Positions 51,307 to 61,503 of a stretch of 64,000 nucleotides of DNA are shown here, in pieces. The notes beneath the pieces were generated by a model. It was not told the origin of the DNA. It worked only from the letters and a program-made list of their open reading frames with translations, and did no database searches. A program made the position numbers and the translations under genes. Every line of letters starts with the position of its first letter. Within the stretch, counting starts at the first letter, position 1. The DNA is taken from assembly GCA_964036275.1 (NCBI GenBank), contig OZ038434.1:30528947-30592946 (forward strand), in the 5' to 3' direction. The DNA is from Litoditis marina. Lineage: Eukaryota; Nematoda; Chromadorea; Rhabditida; Rhabditidae.

Positions 51307-51788
51307 ATGTCTTGCAGCAAGTTCTACAGTATCCTTCTCATTCTGATTTCGCTGCTGGCTCTGATGTCTCCCGTACAGTCCCGCGTCTGGCACAAGCTTC
51401 GAGCACATAGAAACAGGTAAATTCCCGACTCTTATATAAGATTTCATATTTCAGTGGTAACTAACAACTAACGTATTAACCTCCTTTGTCAACCTTAGCA
51501 AACCTTTATTGCATAGTACGAGTTCACATGAATGAAAAGCAATCATAAACATATAACATCTTCTTATAGGGATCGTAAATACATTTTTGATTGGGAAAAC
51601 GTGCTCATCAGTTATTTTTCAGAGATACCGGCTACGATCGCAACTGCTTTTTCACGCCGGCCCAATGTTTCTTCGGCAGTTCTTTAGGAGAAGAACATGT
51701 GTCCAGTTTCATCGAGGCTACCAGTGGATTGAAAACGCAATCCGGTGTACCATCTTTCTGGCTGAACACCAGAATCGGACCTTATTGA
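51307..51788 (+). CDS. AST-C/somatostatin-like secreted peptide precursor 2, 91 aa
   Basis: Exons 51307-51416 and 51623-51788; exon 1 is exactly 110 bp as in gene 1, and the intron has the same phase 2 (AACAG|gtaaat ... ttatttttcag|A). The signal peptide is SILLILISLLALMSPVQS. LRAHRNR is the processing site. The core is DTGYDRNCFFTPAQCFFGSS, then EEHVSSFIEATSG and SFWLNTRIGPY. The cysteine pair with six residues between matches the allatostatin-C pattern. Strong conservation of both core and tail against gene 1, with a free-drifting signal peptide, indicates coding constraint. The nearest clear AATAAA is at 52373, so the 3' end is uncertain. Confidence 0.83.
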
Positions 51789-51794
51789 TATCTC

Positions 51795-51925
51795 GGACAT
51801 TTACCAGCCAATTGGCTAGATTTAATCTCCCAGCCAATTGGTCAGAGAGTTTTGTAGCGACCTCGACAAGATAGTGTGCAGGTCAGAGAGACGCAGATGT
51901 CTGCGGCCTCATTGATCTTCCACCT
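51795..51925. repeat. CTGCGTCTCTGACCTGCACACTCTC repeat (minus sense)
   Basis: 'gccaattggtcagagagttttgtagcgacctcgacaagatagtgtgcaggtcagagagacgcag', starting seven bases after the stop codon of peptide gene 2. Confidence 0.65.
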
Positions 51926-52727
51926 ACATGCCCTTTCGCTTCAAACATTGGTTTCACTCGTTCTAAGTACATTCCGGTATAAGAAATGATCCAATCTTCG
52001 TTGTACCCACATTTCGGAACACATCTTTAGTTACGAACTTCGTACTTGGATCAAACTACAAAAACGCGTGGTATACCAAACCCGATAACTAAACTCGGTC
52101 TAGAAGTAGAACCAAGGAAACTCCAACCTATTTGATCATTTTTGTATGATCCTAATCAATAACTTCCGTGTTTGTCACTTAATGTATTTGAATTTTAGTT
52201 TCCTTCACACTTCTCATCTAACTCGTAGTTGTTTAACTTGAATAATATACTTTGTAACTGATATTCAGTTCCAGCGTACTCAATGTTTGAGTTTTCTTCT
52301 GTGGATATACATGTTTGTGCTCAAATATCTTGGTGCTCGGTTTTTCAATACGAAGTTTCATTGAATAAAGATTCTTATTTTGTTTGTCTTTTTTTTATTG
52401 TGTTTCTGACCGAACGTTTTCCGTAAACCTCGACATACAGAAAACCTGAACAGGTATTTTTTCTGAATTTGAACTGTGAAAGTGCACACAGGAATCACAA
52501 TTCAAAAACACTAATTCATGAGAAAATTCTGAATAGTCTCAGCGAGTGGCTAACTATAATCTGTGATATTTTCGGGATGTGGGTGAGTTATACTAGAGAT
52601 CACACAAGAGAACACAAGTTGGACAAGTTGAAAATTAATGCGACCGACAAAAAAGAACATTCTGCACCACTTCTCGAAGGTTATCCAGGAACAATCGTCC
52701 ATTATTGCCTCAGTTAGTTTGGAAAAT
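51926..52727. other. no gene recognised
   Basis: The frame 52469-52717 ends where the LINE relic begins and has no domain or splice support. Confidence 0.4.
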
Positions 52728-53945
52728 GTCAAGTTACGCGATGAGCTTACCTCCGTTAATCAAATAACTAGTGGTGTTCCACAAAATAACTAGTGTTCCG
52801 TTCCGCAGAATGACTAGTGGTGTTCCACAAGGAAGTGCGCTTTCTCCTGTTTTGCTTAACATTTTCACGTGCGAATAACCTAACACACTTACAGATTCGA
52901 GTGTAAAATGCAAGGTTTTCGCAGACGTTACGAAAGTTTATAAGTCGTTTATGCCTAGAGATTCTAACGAATAGCTGCAAAGTTGTTTTGATCGAATGTA
53001 TAAGTGGTCTGTAGATGGGGGGTTACCACTATCAGTAGAAAAATCACAAGTTATGCATCTGGGCTACAACAACCCAAAGCAAAACTATACATCGAACGGA
53101 GCAGTTCTGAAGCAAGTCACTGAAGAAGTTAGAGATCTGAGTTTCCTGCTGAATAGCAGTCTTTCCTTCAAAGATCATGTGCGACATATTGTACAGCTAG
53201 CAAAATATAGAACTTTTCAAGGTATTAAAAACCAATAAGGAAAGTATTTGGATCAAAGCGTACAAAACCTATATTCGTCAAATGGTTGAGTTCGGAACAA
53301 CGGTGTTCAATTCAGATATAGGATTCGTAAAGAAAATTGAATCAGTTCAGAACAATTTCACCAGAAAATTGTTCTTCCGGCTTGGTGGCTACAAATATTG
53401 CACTATTCCCAGCTCTTCATTTTGAAACAGGAAATTAAAATTGATATCATTGGAATCTAGAAGAAATACAACCGATTTAGTTATGATACACAAAATAGTA
53501 ACCGGACAATGTGGTCTAACTGCGACTGACTTTTTCACGTTCAATCGTTCACGTACTCGAGGTACAAAGGAGAAGATTAGCTTTCCAATACCGAAAACTA
53601 GTCATCGTGCACAATTTTTCACTATTCGTGCCGGTTCAAAATACTTGAAACACAGCAAGAACAAAAATATTCCGAGTTATCTTGCGGCGGCCAAGAAGTA
53701 TTTTTCGGAAAAGCACTTGTAACTGACCTTACTATGTTATTATACAGAACCCCATTGAAGTGTCGATCGTTGTACTGTAGTCATATATGCTCGTTCAATG
53801 TTCACTTTTCTGTTCATCATGGTTTCGATTTATGTTTTCATATTGCTCAAATTCAGTTGGTTTTCATTTACTTTCTGTTTCTCTATGTATCTCACATGCT
53901 TGCATGTAAATAAATAAATCAGTCAATTAAGTCAAGTACAAGGTT
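52728..53945 (+). pseudogene. decayed LINE reverse transcriptase with 3' end
   Basis: Recognisable RT text is broken by stops and frameshifts: TSGVPQGSALSPVLLN, then FADVTKVYK (catalytic FADD changed to FADV), WSVDGGLPLSVEKSQVMHLG, and the C-terminal TRAQFF-like RAQFFTIRAGSKYLKHSKN. It aligns with the intact LINE at 18662-21235 but differs enough to be another subfamily. The 5' side has a small tandem repeat of 'ataactagtggtgttccaca'. The tail is 'catgcttgcatgtaaataaataaatc'. Confidence 0.85.
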
Positions 53946-56113
53946 AATATATAAACGAATGAATGAGCTTATATTGATATATCGACTCAAACTGAATACG
54001 AAAAGTACTACCTATGAAAGTATATGGTTCAGTGAAAACCGTTTCAGCCTCTCCTCTGAAGCTGTCATCTAGAAAAGCGATCATGCACATTTACTTGATT
54101 GATTTGTAAAGGGTGGGTGAGATTGAAATTAATATCTAAAATACAAATATCAGCAGATGTTTAGCGGAGTTTCTGAATTTATGCACGCGCCACGACAACA
54201 ACGTATCAAACAAACGTATCATTTATCAAACTGAATGAAACTTTGGAGGTTGGAACAGTCAATCCTGTACACTGGATCGGTTATGTGGATACCACGCGCA
54301 CGCGCGACACATGACGCTGCAAAAATTTCAAATCTTGACAAAAATGATCATGTTGAATGAGAATAATGGTTGAATTTAGGGTTGTGGGAAGGGCTGAAGT
54401 ATTCTTTTCCAAAACTCTAGCGTACGTAATTCAGGTGTTGAATTGCCCCGTTCCGATCAATTTAGCTAGATGGGACCCGACTGACTGTCTTTCTAATAAA
54501 GCATTTCAATAGAGTGTATCCATAGACTTTAAACTCAGTTAACGTCAAGACACGCTCGATGTAGATATTATTGTACTAAAATCCAAATTTAAAATACCAT
54601 ATTCAAATCAAACTCTCCCGAATTTATTTTTCTTATTTTTTTTGTTATTATGTTCCAGTTTTAGTTTACGTTCGGTTAGTTGGTGTTCTTCTTATCATTA
54701 TTGGACGTTGGAACGAATAGAGATAATGAATAACCGAAAAAGTCACTGATAAAATGTTTTCGAAGACGGACTTTGTGATAACTGACGTTTTTGAATGTCA
54801 ACGCTCTACATAAGACCTAAATGAAAAAGGAATGATCAAAGTTCGAATTTTGAATTTGAGGGATAATAAACAATTTATATTTTCAAAGCTAATATATGCA
54901 ATGTATTTTGCTCCATTTCATTGTCTTTGTAGTGTGATCCCGTAATTTCCAAGCGAATTCCGCAATTTCTGTGAATTCTCATAGATTTAAGGTCTAGTTA
55001 GAGTCAAAATGTTCAAGAGGAATGCATGTTCATAAGAAACTCTTTCTTCCTTATTTCCTCATTAAAACTCGAACTCGAAAAACTCGAAATGAAATCGAAG
55101 TTTCGACTTTCGAGTTCAACTCGAAACTCCAGAAAAACGAAATTCTCAACTCGGTTAACCACCCTAGTTGCTCAACTGTGTTGAAGTCGTCGGGCTACTT
55201 CAAGAATTTATAGAGGAGCTCAATGAGGTCGCAAACACCTGTGTAGGTGATTTTGTCAATCCGTTGTGGACAGCGTACGGCCAATTGGGTAGGGGACGGG
55301 GTTTGGCAGCCAGCTCGTCTGCGTGTCTTTGATCTACACACTCTCTCATCTGCTGTGAAGTATTCAATGACCGCCCACCCCGCTATGCTCAATGAATTGT
55401 GCTCTTTTCTGTCTTACTCGGAGAAATTTTTATTATATATTATAACCCTCTGCAGTAAGATTCTTAAACTTCTTAAACTTGAAACATGCTCTCCAGACTT
55501 TGGCCGTGTCTTCTGCACCTTCACTAGAAAACTTTCAAGAAGTTTACAACGATGTAATGAATTATTCAGCAGAAAAAGCCTCCTGAATACTAGATGGACC
55601 ACTTTTGAAGGAAATCGATTGGTGAAACATATTATATACTAGAATTGAATTGAATGAACACTTAAAATTGGCATTCTAATGAGCCATCAGCATTTTTTTT
55701 CTGCGCGTTTGAGAGTTATGCTGTGTTCAACATGTTTTACGTGACTGTGCAAGTCACTAACAGTATACCCCACTTTTTAGATTGACAACCTTTAGCGTTG
55801 ACGCCGCCTTGTTTCTTATCAATGTCTCTATGTTAAACCGACATTCCCCACCGAAACGTTCTACTGAAATATGAGTTTTTGATTGAATCTAAAAAAATTT
55901 GGTTAGGTTCACGTTATGAAACATAGTTCCAATCATTCCCACTAAGACCTTGGCAGTGTGCCAACAAAATTTCCAGGCGGTTTTTCACCGTTTGTTACAG
56001 TACGTGAGTGAACATTCTTTTCAAAAACCTGTTAATTATATTGAATATATTCTATCAAAGTTTCATGCACGCGGATAGAATACTGTTCTTCCAATGTCAA
56101 TAAATTCCAGACC
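53946..56113. other. repeat fragments, no gene
   Basis: 55260-55390 carries the CTGCGTGTCTTTGATCTACACACTCTC repeat; 55670-55775 a CACGTGACTGTG repeat; 55905-55990 one arm of the CATTCCCACTGAGAC MITE, 120-210 bases before the PB1 start. Nothing recognised in 53946-55250. Confidence 0.5.
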
Positions 56114-58281
56114 ATGATCAATATACGCGTGAAATGGGTCTACAAAGCAAATATGAGACAATTTGTTCTCGAATGGGTTTGTTACATATTTACATATTAA
56201 TTTTTTCACTTCCTATTGTTTTGAGGCGGTGATCATCAGACATATCACATTATCGTCAATACGTCTTCTTGTGCAGTAGTGTTGATTCCTCATGGTGGAC
56301 ATTCGCATGGTCTGAGATATAGATCCAGTGACACGTCAAAAACAACAGTAGAACCAGCTCACAACGAATCTGTGAATATGCATTCCGAGGTTATTAACAA
56401 GAAATCTCCGAAACATATAATGTATTCAATGTTTCATATCGAGCATGTTGGGTGGAACCTGGAACTCGAATAAGAAAATCTAAAAACCGATTTTCGATTT
56501 TCACGATATAACGGGTGATCGATTAAGAAATGTTGAAAATGGCCTTATGGCAACAACAACATGAGTGGTGGGAGCTGCGTTGAACGTCATGGGTTGAACG
56601 TTACAGCGTTTAGGCCCAAGCCTATGAAATCATTGATTTGGATAGCCAGTTTCCGGCGATGGTGCAACGGCCTCAGCACAACTTCTGATTACGTATGCTA
56701 GAAGATCCTGACACCTTCATCCCATCCTGCATCTCCTCATACATACGCTATTTCTCATCTCTCACCTCCCGCGGGGTGTAAGAGACAGGAAATAGTGAGG
56801 CAGAGCGAGAGACGCAGGATGGGATGAAGATGCCGAGATCTTCTAGCATACGTACTCTGCCAAAATGAGTGTTCCAACTTTTCAGAATCATGGTTGGTTT
56901 CTCAGTAGGGCCTATGACCACGTGCGGAGCAAAATCGAGGACGTTCTAGAAACAGACGACTTTTTAGTGAGCTTCAAAGGTGAGATTTCATGTCATTCAC
57001 CATACTAGATATCGTATAAAACCTACGGATATGTTGGGATTTGCACTCGATATACAGTTAAGCAATTGCACATCCACGTTGAACATGTTGAACACAGCAT
57101 AACTCAGAAACGTGCAATGACAAAATGCACGATGCCTCATCAGAATGTATTGTTGGTTTTCTTGTTAGACCGAACACGAGGTGATATGATGTTGCTATTT
57201 AGTGCTGACGTTTCGGTGGGTTCGCCGTCTTCAGAGCCTGAAAAAGGCATCAGTCAACTATTCACAACAAAGGCATGACGAACCCGCCGAAACGTCAGCA
57301 CTAAATAAAGAACATCATATCACCTCGTGTTCGGTCTAACAAGAAAACCAACAATACATTACACAAATGCCGAGGTTCAAAGACGATAGGACATGGAGAA
57401 TATTACGAACCTCATCAGAATGTTAACTTCACGTGACTATTCATTTTACACACGCCATAACTCACGATGGTTCACCAAAAAGTAACGGTAACAAACTACA
57501 AGCAACGCGGAATCGTGCGAAACCGTGAATTTTAGCTTGACGTAGCTTGTATTGCAGTGTGATCAAACAGGGGGCACTTGTACCATATCCGCCTGCCTCC
57601 TCAGAACAAGAGTCGTTGTAAAACAGTTAATTACTGTTTATACAGCGCGGCTGTCATGTATACATATTAATTTTCCTTTTCGTCGTCTGACGTCTCTTCG
57701 AGGCACCCTATATCTCAGATTTGTTGCAATACAGTTTCGACCAAACGCGAATTTGTAACTAACGGAGCGCGTTCCGAGTCACTCAATACTAAGGTTACAG
57801 CATGATTGAAGGGAAAATCGAGAATAAAGAGTTTCATTGATTGATTATTAATTTATTCACATGCAAGCATGTGAGATACATGGAGAAAACAGAAAATGAA
57901 TAAAAACCAACTGAATTTGAGCAATATAAAAACAATAATCGAAACCATTATGAACAGAAAAGTGAACATTGAACGAGCATATATGACTACAGTACAACGA
58001 TCGACACTTCAATGGGGTTCTGTATAGTAACATAGTAAGGTCAGTTACAAGCATTGAAGTTGTTGGTCTTTACTATGGTTTTCCCGGTGTAAATATACTT
58101 TATACTCGAATTACACGATTTATCACCAATTTTCAAAAATGAAAGAAATAGTAGATTTTCTTTGTTTTCAGACGATGAGAACGATTTTATTCTTATCGAG
58201 GACGGCGACCAGTTTGGAGATATTCTGGAAGAAAACAGAAATGGGGATGACATTTCGGTCCGACTCTACGTGAAAACGTGA
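56114..58281 (+). CDS. intact solo PB1-domain protein, 88 aa, three exons
   Basis: Exons 56114-56176, 56886-56979 and 58172-58281, intron phases 0 and 1 as in the paralogues. Exon 1 gives MINIRVKWVYKANMRQFVL (strands 1-2, basic lysine kept). Exon 2 gives RSKIEDVLETDDFLVSFK. Exon 3 gives DDENDFILIEDGDQF and ends ISVRLYVKT (acidic face, helix 2, strand 5). A splice acceptor 'attccag' lies three bases before the ATG, a likely spliced-leader site. The exon 1 donor is weak (TGG|gtttgt), as in the paralogue at 11842. Exon 2 could alternatively start at an in-frame ATG at 56865, losing strands 1-2. Introns carry a MITE (56690-56854), another MITE (57144-57360) and a LINE tail (57840-58054). Confidence 0.78.
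56690..56854. mobile_element. MITE, 165 bp, TACGTATGCTAGAAGATC ends, in PB1 intron 1
   Basis: Left 'tacgtatgctagaagatcctgacaccttcatcccatcctgc', right 'gcaggatgggatgaagatgccgagatcttctagcatacgta'. Confidence 0.9.
57060..57143 (-). repeat. CACGTGACTGTG-family repeat, split by a MITE
   Basis: The minus strand reads 'cattctgatgaggcatcgtgcattttgtcattgcacgtttctgagttatgctgtgttcaac'. The other part resumes at about 57407 ('ctcatcagaatgttaacttcacgtgac'). Confidence 0.65.
57144..57360. mobile_element. MITE, 217 bp, ~80-bp arms, in PB1 intron 2
   Basis: Left 'aatgtattgttggttttcttgttagaccgaacacgaggtgatatgatgtt' to 'cgtttcggtgggttcg'; right is the reverse complement ending 'ccaacaatacatt'. Inserted inside the CACGTGACTGTG-family repeat. 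Confidence 0.92.
57840..58054 (-). mobile_element. LINE 3' UTR insertion, same subfamily as 52728-53945
   Basis: Reverse complement of 53720-53925 with high identity ('cttgtaactgacctta' to 'cacatgcttgcatg'). A short 'cattga' flanks both ends (about 57833 and 58052). Only the untranslated tail was inserted, into intron 2 of the PB1 gene. Confidence 0.88.
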
Positions 58282-60462
58282 AGGCAGATGGAAAATACCA
58301 GTCGATCAAACATTGCAATGTACACGAAATAAAGTTCAAATAGTGTCGTTTCGAGATTCAATAAAAGGTTGATTTGATCACATAATATCAACTTAACTGG
58401 TTTACCGTAACTGCTTCTCAGTTGAGCTGAACTATTATCTAATAAACGAATGGCTTTTTAGCATATTGCAAACTAAGCCCGGTTAAAGAGAGGGGTATAA
58501 CTTCTTGGTTCGACTCTACGTGAAAACGTGAAGACAGTGACTACAATTAGATCAAAAATAGCAAAATTCAACATTTAAAGATTTCACGTTGTTTGAAAAG
58601 TGTTATATTATAAACAAGTCGTACTTGATAGATTCTGAACTGATTAACGTCATGATACAAAGCTCGGTCGTAGCTCAGTGGATGATGTGTGTGGTTGTTC
58701 TAAATTTTATAACAAACCAATAGTTAACAAAGTTTGCGATAAGTTGGATATTATCAACTGAATTCTGAGTGAGAATACCACGTTAATAAGAAACATGTTC
58801 CAGTACTTATCCGAGTTACCACCAAAATTTTATTATTGTAATATACACATCAAAAATGACTGTTACAGTAGAGTGTTGATCTACTTCTCAGAAAAAAAAC
58901 AATACACTTCCGGACTTTCGCTTTATGATCTTCATGTAGTATTGATGTTAGTTGGTTTTGTTTTTATCTCGTGTTGGGACAAACAATGATGATGCATATC
59001 AAAAAATCACTGATAAATCGGTTTCGATGATATGGCGACAGCTGTATCAAATCAGAGATAACTAAATGGTCAAAGTTTCACTGCTCAGTAAAAGAGTTCA
59101 GTCTTTTCTATTCCTGAGAGATGAATTCATGATAATATTTAGATAGAAAAAGCTTCTCAAAACAAACTGATATGTACTTTTAATTTTCGCAAGAAAGACA
59201 ACGAAGGCTCGATTGAAGGAATAATCAGGTTTAAACCAGGACATGTTCATAATGCAGCTACCCAGACTTAACTTTCAAAAAAGATGCGCATTAGGGCAGT
59301 GAAGAGATCAGAAACAAAAAAACTCGGAAAAATAGGCTTGAATCTACAAAATATACCGTATCAAATATGTTACATAACCCCCTGTTTGAATTTCGCGCGC
59401 CTGCCGTCTGGCGTCTCTCACTCCTCAACACTCTCTCACCGACCGCTTGCCGCCCGAAAACACGGAGCTGATTTCACAGAATTTTATCGAGGAAATAAAG
59501 AAAATTGGAGTTGTTTCTGCAAGTACAATTGATGAGAAACATGTTCGTGATATGTAGCAGTTGTGAAACATGAACATTGTATAATCAATGACTCTATGTT
59601 TTATATTCCTTCCCTCGTTTTTGAAATTTTTGTAAATAGATGTACAGCAGACTATTAAACAACTTTATTGAAACAGCTACATACACTATTAAATGAAATC
59701 ATGGTTGCCTCCGCTTTGGTTTTCCTCTTCATGACTTCTCCCTGAAAGTTCACTAATGAAGTTGAAGCTGAATGAGGAAGAAGTGAACATAAATTGAGTT
59801 TTATTTTTGATACGAAAAGTAATTTATGCGATACATCCTTTACCAAAGAATAGAAAGTCATGATTTATCGTCGTCTACAGAAGAAAATTTCGAACAAAGC
59901 TAAGAACAAAAGACGAAACTTCATGGTTTTTGAAATCACCAAAGAAGCACAGCTGTGAGTAGCGTTCTAATTATGAGTGAAATCAACATACCTTATGTTG
60001 CACAGAATATGACGCCTATCGGTAAGTTCCTGGCTTACCACACATCAGTACTCTGAAAGTTATTTGATTTCATATGGAGGTATTGTTCGGATAGGAAGTT
60101 CTAGTTCTGCAAATATAACTATGGTTTTGAATAATCTCACTAGTTGGTAAAAAAAAGTAAGAGAGAAACCGGGTTGCATGCAGCCAGCAACCAGGTTGAT
60201 TTTGTAGAGAATGGTTTGTTGTTTTTGAGGAGCAGATAAAATCGAGTTCCTTTTCGAAAAACATTATTAAAGTGTGACACTTCTATATGAAAGTGATCAC
60301 AATATCAGAAAGAAGGAATTTGCATTGGAAAGGTAATATAGATCAAATTGGATCAGTACAAATCCTTTTCCTTTCATTTTCAGTGAAAATTTTTCGTGAA
60401 AAGCAAGCGTGGTACACATAAAAAACAAGTAGACAAGCGGAAGATCACTAACTAACCTCCAA
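58282..60462. other. no firm gene
   Basis: 58668-58695 ('tcgtagctcagtggatgatgtg') is A-box-like with no matching B-box. On the minus strand several splice-like signals occur at 59650-60070, including a small open exon near 60023-59986 (ELTDRRHILCNI) and an AATAAA near 59670, but they do not assemble into one clean frame. Confidence 0.35.
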
Positions 60463-60549
60463 CCGAACGTAGTACAGTCCATTTGTGTGCGTCCGAGTGC
60501 CTTTCCCTAACTCTCCACTTTGAACGAAATGGATGGCAATCACGAATGC
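60463..60549 (-). CDS. candidate internal exon, unknown gene
   Basis: Between 'ctatttttacag' and a 'gttagt' donor the minus strand reads FVIAIHFVQSGELGKGTRTH, then TNGLYYVRLE, 87 bp fully open. This is protein-like and may belong to a minus-strand gene extending to about 59660. The first exon was not found. No family recognised. Confidence 0.35.
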
Positions 60550-61444
60550 TGTAAAAATAGAGGTCAGAGAACAGCAAAAAAGACATCAAAGCGAAACAAG
60601 TAGAGCTTAGAAAAATTGAGTTAATTCAAGACTGAAATTGAATAATGAACAAGAATTTAAAGTTATAATTAATCATCATGTGAGGCAAAATTTTATAAGA
60701 AACAAAACATACTACGTGAAACTTTGTGGTCACCACTGAATATGCCAGGCGTAACACTAACAAAACATCTATATCTAGCAACTATAATACACTAAATGTC
60801 ACAAAACCAAATTAAAACACATCTTTGGGAAGCATAAATATAAATAATTTCGGAAAAAAACCCGGTCTGGCTGCCTGGTGGCGAGTGGGCGGAGCCTTGC
60901 CGCACGATTGCAAATATTGCGCGCTGCCCTGCCCGCCCTAATCAGCATGCGCAATCGTGAAAAATGTCGGCGATTTCCGGAAAAATGACTGTTTTTGGTC
61001 ATTTTTCATTATTCGTAATCGAAACATATTCTGAGAACAAATGCATCGCCAGTATCAGCAAAATAGCGAAATTTAAGCCGAATTATACCTTTGAGAAAGC
61101 GATGGACGGCGACCGGTTGTTGATTATTCTCAGCAGGCGGACTACCAATCCCTCCAGATGCATGTGAAGTTCACAAGAGTTTCTCATGAGGTGCCTCATT
61201 AGCCACTCATGAGCTCCCAACGTTGTGGCAGAGCAATCAATGAAGTCTCATCAGAACCCGTAAGATATAGCTCATGAGTTATGAGTTTTTGAGGGCTTGG
61301 TACGCCGCCAGAAGAGAGGGTGTAGATCAAAGAGACGCGGACGAGAAGCACAACGGTTACTAAAAATTAATGTAATTCACTTAATACTAATGTTTGCACC
61401 TGATAAACATACGAGCTGATTCAACTCTACTTCAGCGTGTGCTC
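60550..61444. other. no gene; GC-rich patch and CTCATGAG repeat
   Basis: 60850-60960 is GC-rich with 'cgcacgattgc...gcgcaatcgtg' inverted text. 61155-61310 is CTCATGAG-repeat copy 5, followed by the 'agggtgtagatcaaagagacgcgg' repeat. Confidence 0.5.
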
Positions 61445-61452
61445 TATATAAA
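61445..61452 (+). promoter_or_regulatory. TATA box of the RING-like gene
   Basis: TATATAAA 59 bases before the ATG at 61504, the same spacing as in the peptide genes. Confidence 0.5.
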
Positions 61453-61503
61453 AAAACATACAGAGAGGCTTAAAATACATTTTTCCAATTTCAACTGTAG
61501 GAC

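Noticed and set aside
56279..56473. Frame with HGGHSHG, reminiscent of histidine loops of zinc transporters
   Set aside because: It lies inside intron 1 of the PB1 gene, has no transmembrane context and no splice phase that fits. Treated as chance.
60070..60264. Minus-strand frame as an exon following the exon at 60463
   Set aside because: It can be joined only through weak acceptors, and the composition (FFLP, repeated polar stretches) looks non-coding.
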